A DNA stretch of 64,000 nucleotides from JABDPF01 sp037384065 (GTDB lineage Bacteria; Pseudomonadota; Gammaproteobacteria; Xanthomonadales; SZUA-36): positions 1-64,000 of the forward strand of contig JARROJ010000005.1 in assembly GCA_037384065.1 (NCBI GenBank), written 5' to 3'. The notes beneath the pieces are model-generated. The model searched no databases, was not told the DNA's origin, and saw only the letters and a list, made by a program, of their open reading frames with translations. This document shows, piece by piece, positions 9,913-19,349 of this stretch (position 1 is its first letter; each line of letters begins with the position of its first letter). The position numbers and the translations under genes were made by a program.

Positions 9913-11511
9913 TTACATGTTCTGGTAATTGGGTCCGCTGCCGCCCTCGGGCGTGACCCAGTTGATGATCTGGTACGGGTCCTTGATGTCGCAGGTCTTG
10001 CAGTGCACGCAGTTCGCCGCGTTGATCTGCAGGGCCCTGGCGCCGTCCTCCTCGACCATTTCGTACACCTGGGCCGGGCAGAAGCGGGTGCAGGGGTTAT
10101 TGTATTCGGTCACGCAACGGGTCGTACAGACATCGGGCTCCAGGATCTGCAGGTGAACCGGCTGGTCTTCGTCGTGCTCGGTGGCGGCGAAGTAGACCGA
10201 TGCCAGGCGATCGCGGGGTGGCAATTCGCGGTCGCGCCACTGGCGGTCCGGGGCGGTGTAATCGTCGACCGTCTGCAGGACCTTGTCGTCGGCGTGCACC
10301 CGCAGCGTCCAGGGCAGTTTGCCGGCCGTCACGGTCTCGATGGCCGCGCGCAGGAAGCCGCGCCAGAAGCCCTTGTAGAAGGCCGGGCGGATGTTGCGCA
10401 CACGGTGCAGTTCGCGGACCACCTCGGAATCCCGCAGGCGCGCATCGAAGCCTTTCGCGGCGCTTTGTTCGGCCAGGTGGTCGGCCGCCAGCATGCCGCA
10501 TTTCAGCGCCTGGTGAACGCCCTTGATCTTGGGCACGTTCAGGGTGCCGGCGGCGTCGCCGATCAGCAGGGCGCCGGGCATCTCCGTGGTCGGCAGGGAC
10601 TGGTAGCCGCCCTCGGCGATCGCCCGCGCGCCGGCGGACAGGATTTCACCGCCTTCGAGCAGGTCCCGGATCATCGGGTGGTGCTTCATCTGCTGGAACG
10701 CTTCGAACGGCGTGAACCCGGGATCCACGTAATCGAGTCCGCACACGAAGCCGATCGCGATGCGGTCCTTGTCCAGGTGGTAGATGAAACTGCCGCCGTA
10801 GATGCGGCTGTCGAGGGGCCAGCCCGTGGTGTGCTGCACCAGCCCGGGTTGCGCTTTGCCGGGCTGCACGCGCCACAGTTCCTTCATGCCGATGCCGTAG
10901 GTCTGCGGGTCGGAATCGCGGTCGAGTTCGAAGCGTTTGATCAACTGCTTGCTGAGGTGGCCGCGCGCGCCCTCGGCGAACACGGTCACCGGGGCATGGA
11001 TCTCGATGCCCTGCATGTAGGTGTCCTTCGGCTGGCCGTCGCGGCCGACGCCCATGTCGCCGATGATCACGCCGCCGACGCGCCCCGCGTCGTCGTAGCG
11101 GATGCCGGACGCCGCGTAGCCGGGAAAAATGTCGACTTCCAGCGCCTCGGCCTTTTCCGCCAGCCAGGCGCAGGTGGCGCCCAGCGAGATGATGAAATTG
11201 CCGTGGTTTTTCTGCTGCGGCGGGGTCGGCAGGCGCTTGCGGCCGTCGCGGCTGAGCAGCCAGATCTCGTCCCGTGTGACCGGGATGCAGATCGGCGGCG
11301 GCTCGTCGCGCCATCCGGGAAGCAGTTCGTCCAGCGGCCCGGGCTCGATCACGGCGCCGGACAGGATGTGCGAGCCGACCTCGGCGCCTTTCTCGATCAC
11401 GGCGACCGCCAGGTCCGGTTTCTTCTGTTTCAGGCGGATGGCGCAGGACAGGCCGGCCGGCCCGGCGCCCACGACGATCACGTCGTATTCCATGATTTCG
11501 CGTTCGCTCAT
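9913..11511 (-). CDS. Electron transfer flavoprotein-ubiquinone oxidoreductase
   Basis: This membrane-associated flavoprotein passes electrons from reduced ETF to ubiquinone. It has an N-terminal FAD fold (VIVVGAGPAGLSCAIRL), a central GPLDELLPGW-type region, and a C-terminal 4Fe-4S segment with TRFCPAQVYE and NCVHCKTCDIKDPYQIINWV. The usual GGSGPNYQNM tail is present. I chose the ATG at 11511 (532 residues). It has GGGGA about 7 bases upstream, whereas an ATG at 11544 lies against a TATAAT box and could not be in the transcript. It is the first gene of a five-gene operon. Confidence 0.95.
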   Translation of the reverse strand: MSEREIMEYDVIVVGAGPAGLSCAIRLKQKKPDLAVAVIEKGAEVGSHILSGAVIEPGPLDELLPGWRDEPPPICIPVTRDEIWLLSRDGRKRLPTPPQQKNHGNFIISLGATCAWLAEKAEALEVDIFPGYAASGIRYDDAGRVGGVIIGDMGVGRDGQPKDTYMQGIEIHAPVTVFAEGARGHLSKQLIKRFELDRDSDPQTYGIGMKELWRVQPGKAQPGLVQHTTGWPLDSRIYGGSFIYHLDKDRIAIGFVCGLDYVDPGFTPFEAFQQMKHHPMIRDLLEGGEILSAGARAIAEGGYQSLPTTEMPGALLIGDAAGTLNVPKIKGVHQALKCGMLAADHLAEQSAAKGFDARLRDSEVVRELHRVRNIRPAFYKGFWRGFLRAAIETVTAGKLPWTLRVHADDKVLQTVDDYTAPDRQWRDRELPPRDRLASVYFAATEHDEDQPVHLQILEPDVCTTRCVTEYNNPCTRFCPAQVYEMVEEDGARALQINAANCVHCKTCDIKDPYQIINWVTPEGGSGPNYQNM

Positions 11512-11544
11512 TGACTGTCCCCGGACTTTCGGCAGGAAGTCCAT

Positions 11545-11550
11545 ATTATA
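11545..11550 (-). promoter_or_regulatory. Probable -10 box of the ETF operon promoter
   Basis: On the minus strand this reads TATAAT, a perfect sigma-70 -10 consensus. It lies 33 bases before the chosen start of the ETF-quinone oxidoreductase gene and in front of a five-gene operon. The matching -35 (CTGCAA at about 17 bases) is weak, so the call rests on the -10 and position. Confidence 0.4.
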
Positions 11551-11730
11551 GGGTCTTGACCCGCCCCGTTGCAGGTGTGGCGGTGTTTTCGGGCGCCTCC
11601 CGTTCAGTGCCTACGGGCACGCTCGCGGTCCGTCACGATACCGTCAGATATCGGTCACCGGATCGTCAAGCGTCGCCCGGTCAGGCGACTTATGCTCGAT
11701 ATCGAATCCCCGGCCCGTGAGTGAATCGCC

Positions 11731-12867
11731 ATGAAAAACCTGCTGCTCGCCATTTTTTCGCTGTTCATCGCCGGCGCCGCGTGGGCCCAGGGCGTGCGCC
11801 CCGAGCACAGCGGTGCCTGGTACAACCCGAACCAGTCCGGTCACGGGCTCTCGGTCGAGGTCATCGCCCCGGACCGGGCCGTGGCCTACTGGCACGCTTT
11901 CGATCCGTTGGGCGACCCGCTCTGGCTGTATATCGACGGACAGATCGACGGTAACGTCATCCGCGGCGAGGCGTACACCGTGGAGGGCATGACCTGGGGC
12001 GTATTCGACCCGGGCACGCGAAACGTGCAGCCCTGGGGCACGGTGGACATCGCCTTCACCGGCTGCCACTCGGCCGAGCTGTCGTGGAATTCCCTGTTTC
12101 CGGACTACGGCGAGGGCCAGTTGCCGCTCGCGCGGTTGACCGCGATCCACGGCCTTGCCTGCCATGACGAAACCGACGCCTTGCTCGGCTATTACGACGT
12201 GCTCTGGACCGAAACGGAATCCGGCGCGACGCATTCCGGCACGGCCATCATCGACGGCACGGGGTTCCTGACCGTCGCCTTCGAGGACCCCGAATGGGAT
12301 TACATGAACATGCACGGCAACGTGTCCGCGATTTCGGGCGACTGGACGGGTCAGGTTTCGATGGCAGTCCGGCTGGCGGTCTCGCCCGTGGAATGGGTCC
12401 GGGATCTCGAACTGAGCGGTACGTACTCGTTCGGGCTGTGGCCGGTCATCACGGTCGAAAATGAAGGAAACGTATTCGTGTTCACCATGAGCCGCGAGCG
12501 GCTGGGTTCCGGCCCGGTCTCACCCGGCGACCTTGAGGGTCCGTGGCGGCTGAAATTCGCCGGCGTATCCTACGACGTCGAGGTCGATCAGGACGGCGGT
12601 TTCGAGTGGACCGTGACCGGTTACCTCGGCACCTGGGCGTATCGGGCGCACCTGGAGACCCTGCCGGAGGGGCCGCCGATCATCCCGGTTTCGCTGGAAG
12701 TCGCGACGTGGGGCGGCCAGACATTGACGCCCATGCGCGGCCATGCGATCTACTATTTCGACCCCGATGCGGGCCCGTACTCGAACGAAAAGTATCTCGA
12801 GATGCGCGTAACGGACGATTCTGGGGGGCTGTTCTGGGTGATGGAACTCGAACGGTTCGACCCGTAG
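11731..12867 (+). CDS. Secreted protein of unknown function with WYNPNQSGHG domain
   Basis: This 378-residue protein has a classical signal peptide (MKNLLLAIFSLFIAGAAWAQ, cleavage after AWA). The first mature domain, about residues 27-145, begins SGAWYNPNQSGHGLSVEV and ends near a CHSAEL...ACHDE cysteine pair. I recall this WYNPxQSGHG-type domain in exported proteins of Xanthomonadales-like bacteria, where its role is undescribed. Residues 150-378 are rich in beta-type and aromatic segments with no catalytic motif I recognise. It is a lone gene between two minus-strand operons and is followed by a good terminator. No function is proposed. Confidence 0.75.
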   Translation: MKNLLLAIFSLFIAGAAWAQGVRPEHSGAWYNPNQSGHGLSVEVIAPDRAVAYWHAFDPLGDPLWLYIDGQIDGNVIRGEAYTVEGMTWGVFDPGTRNVQPWGTVDIAFTGCHSAELSWNSLFPDYGEGQLPLARLTAIHGLACHDETDALLGYYDVLWTETESGATHSGTAIIDGTGFLTVAFEDPEWDYMNMHGNVSAISGDWTGQVSMAVRLAVSPVEWVRDLELSGTYSFGLWPVITVENEGNVFVFTMSRERLGSGPVSPGDLEGPWRLKFAGVSYDVEVDQDGGFEWTVTGYLGTWAYRAHLETLPEGPPIIPVSLEVATWGGQTLTPMRGHAIYYFDPDAGPYSNEKYLEMRVTDDSGGLFWVMELERFDP

Positions 12868-12872
12868 CCTGG

Positions 12873-12901
12873 CAGCCCGTCGGCGGCGTCGGGCTGGTTT
12901 T
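12873..12901 (+). terminator. Rho-independent terminator after the secreted-protein gene
   Basis: CAGCCCG (12873-12879) pairs perfectly with CGGGCTG (12890-12896) around a 10-base loop and is followed by GTTTT. It begins 6 bases after the stop of the plus-strand gene and separates it from the convergent patatin gene. Confidence 0.65.
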
Positions 12902-14730
12902 CAGGCCGTTCCGTCCAGGCTCTCGATCCAGGCCGGCAGCTCCGCCATCGCGTGCTCGTAACCGGCCTCGACGATGCGGTCGAAGGCCTGCACCTCGGTC
13001 ATGCCGAAGCCGCGGACCGGAGGTTTGAGCAACAGGTCGGCCTGGCGGCCCGCCTCGCGCATCCGCGTCATGGTGCCCAGTTCGGTGGCCTTCAGCATGA
13101 CGGTGGAAAAGCCCGGCACCCGGTAGCGGCGACTGAACGGCAGGTACCGGCCGCGCAGAACGGCCAGCGCGGAGGGGGTTTCGTCGTAATCGACTTCGAC
13201 GCGGCGGTGCGACGCCAGGTCCACCGCCACGATGCGCCCGACCGGCTTGCGCTGCATGATGTCGACCGGCAGGTTGTTGGCCACCGCGCCGTCCACCGTC
13301 AGGCGCCGATCGACGACCGCCGGGGGAATAATGCCCGGTATCGAGGCGCCCGCGCGCACGGCCGCGGCCAGGTTGCCGCGCTCGTGAATTTTGAGCTCGC
13401 CGGTGTCGAGATGGCAGGAGACGCAGAAAAACGGCGTTCGCAGATCTTCGATCGGAAAGTCGAAAAACTTCCGGATCAACCGGGCCATGCGCCGCCCCCG
13501 GATCAGTGAAACCACGGGCAAGGTGTAGTCGGAGAACGGGCGCCCCTCGATGAAACACTCCCGCGTGATGCGAATCGCCTCTTCGGTGTCCCAGTGGCCG
13601 GCCAGCCCCGCAGCGATGATGCCGCCGATGCTGGTGCCGCCGATCCAGTCGACCGCGAGGCCGAGTTCCTCCATCGCGCGGTAGACCCCGAGGTGTGCGA
13701 AGCCGCGCGCGGCCCCGCCGGCCAGGACCAGGCCCAGCGCGGTTCCCGAAATGATGCGGGCGATCCGCGCGGCATCGTCGGCAACGTGTTTGCGGACGTG
13801 AACGTGAAAATCGAGCTCGCGCTCTTCGAGCCAGGGCGTTGTGCCCGTGAACGGTCCGTCGCCGGATTGCAGCAGCACCAGCAGCCGGCGCGCGATGGCG
13901 CCGCCCGCGTCGTCGAGGAGATCGGCTTCCCAGGGATGCACCTGGGGGCTGCCCGCGGCGTCGGCCACCAGCAGCACCATGTCCGATTGCCGCAGCGCGA
14001 AGCGCGCCCAGGCCGGTTCCGCGGGGCTGCACTGGAACAGAACGAAGCGGTGGGCGTCTTCCTGCTCGTGGAACCAGTCCGCCAGCGCCGTCGGTATCTC
14101 GTCGTCCTGCCCGGCCTCGCCCAGCGGCGCACCCAGCTTCGCCAGGCGGTCATGCGACAGCAGCAGGGTCGGTCCGTGGCGGCCGAGTTCGTCCGCCAGC
14201 CGCTCGCACAGGTCGAACGCGCGGGCGTCCGGATCCAGGTTGAGAAGGGTCACCGCCTGCAGGTTGCGGGTGGTCGCCTGCGCGGGCTCGTTCTTGTGCT
14301 GCAGCAGCCCGGCCACATTGGTCGCCAGTTTCAGCGCCAGTGCCGGAAAGGTTCGGGACAAGGCTTCGAAGGTGGCCCGGTCGATCGACACCAGCAGGCT
14401 GTCGCGGATCGCCTGGATGCCGACCGCGCGCGGCGCGCCGGTGAGCAGGCTGAGCTCGCCGACGCTGTCGCCGGCCGCGATCTCGTTCAGGAAGGTGCCG
14501 CGGTCGCGGCCGTCCGGCGCCTTCGCCCAGGCCTGCAGGCGGCCGCGCACCAGAAGGTACAGCGCGTCGCCGGCCTCGCCCTGGCGCATCAGCCAGTCGC
14601 CGCCGGCCAGTTGCAGCATGCCGATCCGTTCCAGCAGGGGGTGATCCGGGCCGACCGGAATGCCGAAATACTGCTCCAGCGTCCGCCGAACACGGCGGTC
14701 GCGGGCGGTGGCGTGTGGCGCGGTCGTCAC
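12901..14730 (-). CDS. Patatin-like phospholipase with N-terminal cyclic-nucleotide-binding domain
   Basis: The 609-residue protein has a cNMP-binding-type domain at about residues 34-145 (GEAGDALYLLVRGRLQ, GDSVGELSLLTGAPR). A linker domain of about 160-325 follows, then a patatin domain at about 333-520. The patatin parts are complete: oxyanion loop GGAARGFAHLG (338-348), nucleophile GTSIGG (Ser367) and catalytic Asp480 in TVDGAVANN. The layout recalls the neuropathy-target-esterase/RssA group, lysophospholipases that act at membranes. Translation starts at GTG, overlapping the stop of the ABC-GAF gene (GTGA), so the lipase is made with a DevBCA-type exporter. Lipid remodelling linked to export is an inference. 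Confidence 0.9.
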   Translation of the reverse strand: MTTAPHATARDRRVRRTLEQYFGIPVGPDHPLLERIGMLQLAGGDWLMRQGEAGDALYLLVRGRLQAWAKAPDGRDRGTFLNEIAAGDSVGELSLLTGAPRAVGIQAIRDSLLVSIDRATFEALSRTFPALALKLATNVAGLLQHKNEPAQATTRNLQAVTLLNLDPDARAFDLCERLADELGRHGPTLLLSHDRLAKLGAPLGEAGQDDEIPTALADWFHEQEDAHRFVLFQCSPAEPAWARFALRQSDMVLLVADAAGSPQVHPWEADLLDDAGGAIARRLLVLLQSGDGPFTGTTPWLEERELDFHVHVRKHVADDAARIARIISGTALGLVLAGGAARGFAHLGVYRAMEELGLAVDWIGGTSIGGIIAAGLAGHWDTEEAIRITRECFIEGRPFSDYTLPVVSLIRGRRMARLIRKFFDFPIEDLRTPFFCVSCHLDTGELKIHERGNLAAAVRAGASIPGIIPPAVVDRRLTVDGAVANNLPVDIMQRKPVGRIVAVDLASHRRVEVDYDETPSALAVLRGRYLPFSRRYRVPGFSTVMLKATELGTMTRMREAGRQADLLLKPPVRGFGMTEVQAFDRIVEAGYEHAMAELPAWIESLDGTA

Positions 14731-16046
14731 CGGGCGTCCCGTCGGCTCATGTCCAGCTGCGTTTCGAAGATCACGCCCAGTGACTGGACGAAGTCCGCGA
14801 AGCGTTGCTCGTCTTCCCGGCCGAACGGACGGCCGTCACGCCGGTTGAGCAACTGCGCCACCGCGAACACCTCGCCGTCCATGTCCTTGACCGGCAGGCT
14901 GAGCAGGGAACGGGTGGTGTAACCGGTCTGCCGGTCGACGTCCCGGTTGAAGCGCGGGTCGGCGTAGGCGTCCTCGATGCGGATGGGTTCGCCGGTCTGC
15001 GCGACCGCGCCCGCGATCCCGCTGCCCAGCGGAATGCGGATTTCACCCATCTCGTCGAGGTACTCGGCCACCTTCAGCACCAGTTCATCACCCTCGACCA
15101 GGAACAGCGACGCGCGGTCGGCGTTCAGCAGCTGCGCCAGCTTGCGCGTAAAGGCGAACAGGCCACGCTCGAGCATGCTGCGGAAGGCCTTGTTGTTGGC
15201 CAGCGCGGTCGCCTCCAGGAAGCGCTCCGACTCGTCGGTGATGTCCTGCAGCAGTTCGCGGAATTCGTTTTCGTCCAGGCCGTCGACGATTTCGTCCAGC
15301 GGTTGCTTGTTCCGGTTTTCGGCGAGCATCTCCATCATGTGGCGGTTGTTGGCGATGACGGCGTCGGTGAAGCTGGTCAGGCGCCCGTCTTCCAGGTGCA
15401 CGATGCGGTCGGCGACGTCCAGGATCCGGTTGTCGTGCGTGACCAGCAGGATGGTGGTGCCGTGCTCCTTGGCGAGGAACTTCATGCGGTCGACCACCTC
15501 GCGGCCGGATTTGCGGTCCAGCGAGGCGGTCGGCTCGTCCGCCATGACGATGGCAGGTTCGGCGGCCAGCGCCCGGGCGATCGCCACGCGCTGTCGCTGG
15601 CCGCCGGAGAGCTGGTCCGGGCGGTGGTTCAGGCGTTCGCCCATGCCGACCGCGTTCAGCATCTCGCGGGCCCGCCGCCGGTGCTCGCCGCGCGGGTAGC
15701 GATTGCTGGCGCGGACCCCGAGTTCCACGTTCTGCAGCGCCGTCAGCGCGCCCAGCAGGTTGTGCTGCTGGAAAATGAACCCGATCCGGCGCCGGACTTT
15801 TTCCAGCGTGTTCGGTTTCGCGTCGCGCAGTTCCTCGCCGAGCACCCGTACGCTGCCTTCCTGCGCCGAACGCAGCGCGCCGACCAGGGTCAGCAGGGTG
15901 GTCTTGCCCGAGCCCGACGGACCGGTGACGATGACGATTTCGCCGGAGCGGATCTCGACGCCGACGTCGAACAGGATCTGCTTGCGCAACTCGCCCTTGC
16001 CGTAGGCGTGGTTGAGCCCGTCGACGACAATGGGTGACCCGGCCAT
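14727..16046 (-). CDS. DevA-type ABC transporter ATPase with C-terminal GAF domain
   Basis: Residues 1-230 form a canonical ABC ATPase: Walker A GPSGSGKTT (42-50), signature LSGGQRQR (146-153), Walker B IVMADEP (166-172) and H-loop VTHD. It is most like the DevA/LolD/MacB group. Residues about 245-295 are helical, and 295-430 form a GAF domain (NADRASLFLVEGDELVLKVA, IPLGSGIAGAVAQTGEPI, FAVAQLLNRRDGRPFG). Such a fusion suggests that a ligand or redox signal gates export. The ATG at 16046 overlaps the permease stop by one base. A longer in-frame form reading back over the permease is spurious. Confidence 0.9.
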   Translation of the reverse strand: MAGSPIVVDGLNHAYGKGELRKQILFDVGVEIRSGEIVIVTGPSGSGKTTLLTLVGALRSAQEGSVRVLGEELRDAKPNTLEKVRRRIGFIFQQHNLLGALTALQNVELGVRASNRYPRGEHRRRAREMLNAVGMGERLNHRPDQLSGGQRQRVAIARALAAEPAIVMADEPTASLDRKSGREVVDRMKFLAKEHGTTILLVTHDNRILDVADRIVHLEDGRLTSFTDAVIANNRHMMEMLAENRNKQPLDEIVDGLDENEFRELLQDITDESERFLEATALANNKAFRSMLERGLFAFTRKLAQLLNADRASLFLVEGDELVLKVAEYLDEMGEIRIPLGSGIAGAVAQTGEPIRIEDAYADPRFNRDVDRQTGYTTRSLLSLPVKDMDGEVFAVAQLLNRRDGRPFGREDEQRFADFVQSLGVIFETQLDMSRRDAR

Positions 16047-17194
16047 CAGAACACCTCCGCGGGATCGAGGCGGTGCACCTTGCGCACCGCGAGCAGGCCC
16101 GAAATGGCGCACATCGCCAGGGTCAGGGCGAAAACGGTGCCCGCCCGCTCGGGTGTCACGTACAGGGGCAGGTTGGTGGCCGCGGCCGCCTTGCCGTAAA
16201 GCCACCAGGCGACGCCCAGCCCGGGCAGGAAGCCGAGCACGGCGAGGATGGCGGACTCCTGCAGCACGATGCCCGATACGAAGCGGTTCGGGTAGCCGAT
16301 GGCGCGCAGCGTCGCGTATTCGTTCAGGTGTTCGGAAACGTCGGCGAACAGGATCTGGTAGACGATGATCGCCCCGACCACGAAGCCCATGATCGCACCG
16401 AAGGCGAACACGTAGCCGATCGGCGTGGCGGAGTTCCAGTAGTCTTTCTCGCGCTGCACGAACTGGGTCTGGGTCATCACCAGGACGTCGTCGGGCAGCC
16501 AGGCGTCCATCTGGTCCCGGATGTCGTTCGGGCTGTACCCGTCCTTCAGTCGCACCAGGCCGAGCTGGATTTCCGAGCGGGGCCTGTCGGGAAACAGCCG
16601 CAGCCAGTTGTCGTCGCTGGTCACGACGGTTCCGTCGATGCCGAACGAGGTCCCCATTTCGAACAGGCCGGTGACTTCGACTTCGCGGTCGTTGATCTCG
16701 GTGACCACGCGCTCGCCCGCCTCGATGGCCTCGGCGACCGGACCGAATTCGGGCCGCGAGGCGCGGTCGAACAGCACCACGTCCTGTTGCGTAAGGCGTT
16801 CGCGCAGCGCGTCGAAGCCGTCGATGTCCAGCAGCAGGTCGTCGGGGTGGAAACCGACCGCGTTGATGCTGCGCCGCGCGTTGTTCCAGGGGTTCTTCCA
16901 GACCGCCGGGGAGATGTACACCGGGGTCACGCTGTCGACGGCCGCGAAGCCCTGCACCTGGGCCAGCCGCCGGATCGAGAACGACTGCGGGCGAACGATG
17001 AACACGCTGTCCGGGCTGAACAGCGCGATGTCGTACTCGAAGCGCTCGTGAAACCGCACCGCGCTCTCGAACAGGGCCGACCTGAAGCCCAGCTGCATCA
17101 TGATCAGCAGAACCGCAAACGCGATGCCGGCCAGCGCGACAAGCAGTCGCAGCGGTTTGTGCCGGAGTTGCAACCAGCCGAGTGGGGCGGTCAT
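16046..17194 (-). CDS. DevC-type ABC transporter permease (FtsX/MacB fold)
   Basis: This 382-residue inner-membrane protein has one N-terminal membrane helix (about 16-34), a large periplasmic domain of about 220 residues, and three C-terminal helices (about 262-285, 310-335 and 350-370). The DevC/FtsX features include NEYATLRAIGYPNRFV and the closing VRKVHRLDPAEVF. It pairs with the DevA-type ATPase and the DevB-type adaptor encoded on either side, with an ATGA overlap to the adaptor gene. The substrate is unknown; characterised DevBCA systems export glycolipids through TolC. Confidence 0.9.
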   Translation of the reverse strand: MTAPLGWLQLRHKPLRLLVALAGIAFAVLLIMMQLGFRSALFESAVRFHERFEYDIALFSPDSVFIVRPQSFSIRRLAQVQGFAAVDSVTPVYISPAVWKNPWNNARRSINAVGFHPDDLLLDIDGFDALRERLTQQDVVLFDRASRPEFGPVAEAIEAGERVVTEINDREVEVTGLFEMGTSFGIDGTVVTSDDNWLRLFPDRPRSEIQLGLVRLKDGYSPNDIRDQMDAWLPDDVLVMTQTQFVQREKDYWNSATPIGYVFAFGAIMGFVVGAIIVYQILFADVSEHLNEYATLRAIGYPNRFVSGIVLQESAILAVLGFLPGLGVAWWLYGKAAAATNLPLYVTPERAGTVFALTLAMCAISGLLAVRKVHRLDPAEVF

Positions 17195-18117
17195 CGTTGG
17201 ATGAACACGTCGACCTGCAGGTTGGTGAGGTGCGCAGCGGGCCCCGAATCATCCAGTTCGACGATGACTTCGACGATGCGGGCGTCCTTGCGCGCGGCGG
17301 GATCGGTGCCGATCTCGTCCTGTTTCTGGACCTTTTGCCGGATTCGTTTCACGTAGCCGGTCAGGTCGTTCTCGAACGCCGGGCTGCGGACCGTCGCCTT
17401 CTGGCCGACGGCGACGAAACGGATGTCGCTCTCGTAGACCTCGGCGATGGCATGCATGTGATCCACGCGGCCGAGTTCCAGCACGCCCGGTTCGCCCATC
17501 AGTTCGCCCGGCCGGACCAGGATTTCCAGCACGCGGCCGTCGGTCGGCGCGCGGATGTAGGAGCGCTGAAGCTCGGCCTCGACCCGCGCCAGCTGCGCCT
17601 TGGCCACCTGGACCTTGGTTTCGCTGAGCCGGATCGCCGTCGAGGCGGTGTTGCAGGAGGCCTTGAGCGCGTCCGCCTCGCCGCGGGCGCGATCGGCCTC
17701 TTCCTCGCCGGCCAGGCCCTGTTCGCGCAGGCGCGCCCGGCGCACCGCCTCGCGCTCGGCAACGTCGGCCCGGGTGCACGCCGTGGTGGCCATGCTGCGC
17801 GCCGACTCGACTTCGCGCCGCGCCATTTCGACCTCGCTGCGCGCTTCGGCGACGATCGCTTCCATCACGGCGGCCGTGTCGGCGACCGCCAGCAACTGAC
17901 CCTGCTCGACGTCGTCGCCTTCGCTCACGCGCAGCGCCGCGAGCACCGCGCCGTAGGCGGCCTGTGGCGTCGACGGCGAGGCGACGCGGATGATGCCGTG
18001 CTCGGGTTCGAGCCGGCCGAGCGCCGAGATCGATTCGGGTGGTGCGGCCGGCGCCGTGACCGGCGCGACGCTGGAGACGATGGCGATTGCCATCAGGCAG
18101 GTTCCCCTGGCCAGCAT
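17191..18117 (-). CDS. DevB-type HlyD-family membrane fusion protein
   Basis: This 308-residue periplasmic adaptor has an N-terminal signal or anchor segment. A lipoyl-type half follows (GRLEPEHGIIRVASPS, VSEGDDVEQGQLLAVAD), then a long coiled-coil hairpin at about residues 85-190, the second lipoyl half (YIRAPTDGRVLEILVRPGE) and a C-terminal beta domain. It would connect the DevC/DevA pump to an outer-membrane TolC channel, which is not encoded here. The ATG at 18117 is preferred because GAGGGAG sits 8 bases upstream; another ATG at 18162 has no such site. This is the first gene of the operon. Confidence 0.88.
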   Translation of the reverse strand: MLARGTCLMAIAIVSSVAPVTAPAAPPESISALGRLEPEHGIIRVASPSTPQAAYGAVLAALRVSEGDDVEQGQLLAVADTAAVMEAIVAEARSEVEMARREVESARSMATTACTRADVAEREAVRRARLREQGLAGEEEADRARGEADALKASCNTASTAIRLSETKVQVAKAQLARVEAELQRSYIRAPTDGRVLEILVRPGELMGEPGVLELGRVDHMHAIAEVYESDIRFVAVGQKATVRSPAFENDLTGYVKRIRQKVQKQDEIGTDPAARKDARIVEVIVELDDSGPAAHLTNLQVDVFIQR

Positions 18118-18308
18118 GGTGATGACTCCCTCGTGTTCGATTCTGGTTATGGTGCCGGCCACTGCATTGATTACCCCTGGCCGATCATTTCAGCATACCA
18201 GCGATTGCGGCGAACTGAACAGGGACGACGCGTTTTTCGCAGCTTTTTCGGCTCCCGATGTACGTGTTCGAACCTGTAAAAATGCGCCGGCACCCCTAAA
18301 ATAGAGCC

Positions 18309-19349
18309 ATGACGGAACTCGACCGAACGCTGTGCGTGGCGCCCATGATGGACTGGACGGATCGGCATTGCCGCCGCTTCCATCGCCTGCTCGCGCCGGG
18401 CGCCCTGTTGTACACGGAGATGGTCACCACCGGGGCGTTGATCCACGGCGACCGTGAGCGACACCTGGCCCACGATCCGGTCGAACGCCCGCTGGCGCTG
18501 CAGCTGGGCGGTTGTGATCCGGGCGAACTCGCCACCTGTGCGGCGTATGCCGAGGCGGCGGGCTACGACGAGGTCAACCTGAACGTGGGTTGTCCCTCGG
18601 ACCGGGTGCAGCGGGGCCGTTTCGGCGCCTGCCTGATGCTGGAAGCCGAACTCGTGCGCGATGGCGTCGCGGCGATGCGGGACGCGGTCGACCTCCCGGT
18701 CACCGTCAAGACCCGTCTCGGCGTCGACGAACGGGACAGTTACGCCTTTTTCAGCGATTTCGTCGGCACCGTCGCCGCATCCGGCTGCGACACGTTCATC
18801 GTCCACGCCCGCAAGGCCTGGCTTTCCGGGCTCAGTCCGAAGGAAAACCGCGAGGTGCCCGAGCTGCGCTACGACCGCGTTCGACGGCTGAAGGACGAGC
18901 ACCCGGAGCTGACCATCGTGCTGAACGGCGGCATCGCCACGGTGGCGCAGGCGATGCGCCAGCTCGAGCATTTCGACGGCGTGATGCTTGGCCGCGCCGC
19001 CTACCAGGACCCCTGGCTGCTGGCTGAGTTGCAGAATGCGATTTTCGGCGCCGGCGCGCCGGCGGACCGGGCGGACGCGGTGCACGGGCTCGCGGCGTAT
19101 CTCGCCGCACACATCGAGGCCGGTCGGCCGGCGGGTCAGATCAGCCGCCACGTGCTCGGCCTGTTTCGCGGACAGCCCGGCGGCCGGGTATGGCGACGCT
19201 ACCTGAGCCAGCATGCGCACCGTGAACCGACCAACCCGCGTCTGCTGGAGGATGCGCTGGCCGCGATGCCCGCGCCGCGCGACCCGGCCGGGGACATCGG
19301 TTCAGCCGGGGTTCACGGGGATGGACTAGAATGGGCGTCAGAACGATGA
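18309..19349 (+). CDS. dusA: tRNA-dihydrouridine(20/20a) synthase DusA
   Basis: DusA reduces uridine in the tRNA D-loop using FMN and NADPH. The 346-residue protein has the TIM-barrel Dus pattern: VAPMMDWTDRHCRRFHR, EMVTTGAL, the catalytic Cys95 in NLNVGCPSDRVQ, and IVHARKAWLSGLSPKENR. The last of these contains the SPKENR motif that marks the DusA subgroup. The gene starts 146 bases from the divergent DevB-type gene. Its TGA overlaps the start of a small secreted-protein gene (ATGA). Confidence 0.95.
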   Translation: MTELDRTLCVAPMMDWTDRHCRRFHRLLAPGALLYTEMVTTGALIHGDRERHLAHDPVERPLALQLGGCDPGELATCAAYAEAAGYDEVNLNVGCPSDRVQRGRFGACLMLEAELVRDGVAAMRDAVDLPVTVKTRLGVDERDSYAFFSDFVGTVAASGCDTFIVHARKAWLSGLSPKENREVPELRYDRVRRLKDEHPELTIVLNGGIATVAQAMRQLEHFDGVMLGRAAYQDPWLLAELQNAIFGAGAPADRADAVHGLAAYLAAHIEAGRPAGQISRHVLGLFRGQPGGRVWRRYLSQHAHREPTNPRLLEDALAAMPAPRDPAGDIGSAGVHGDGLEWASER

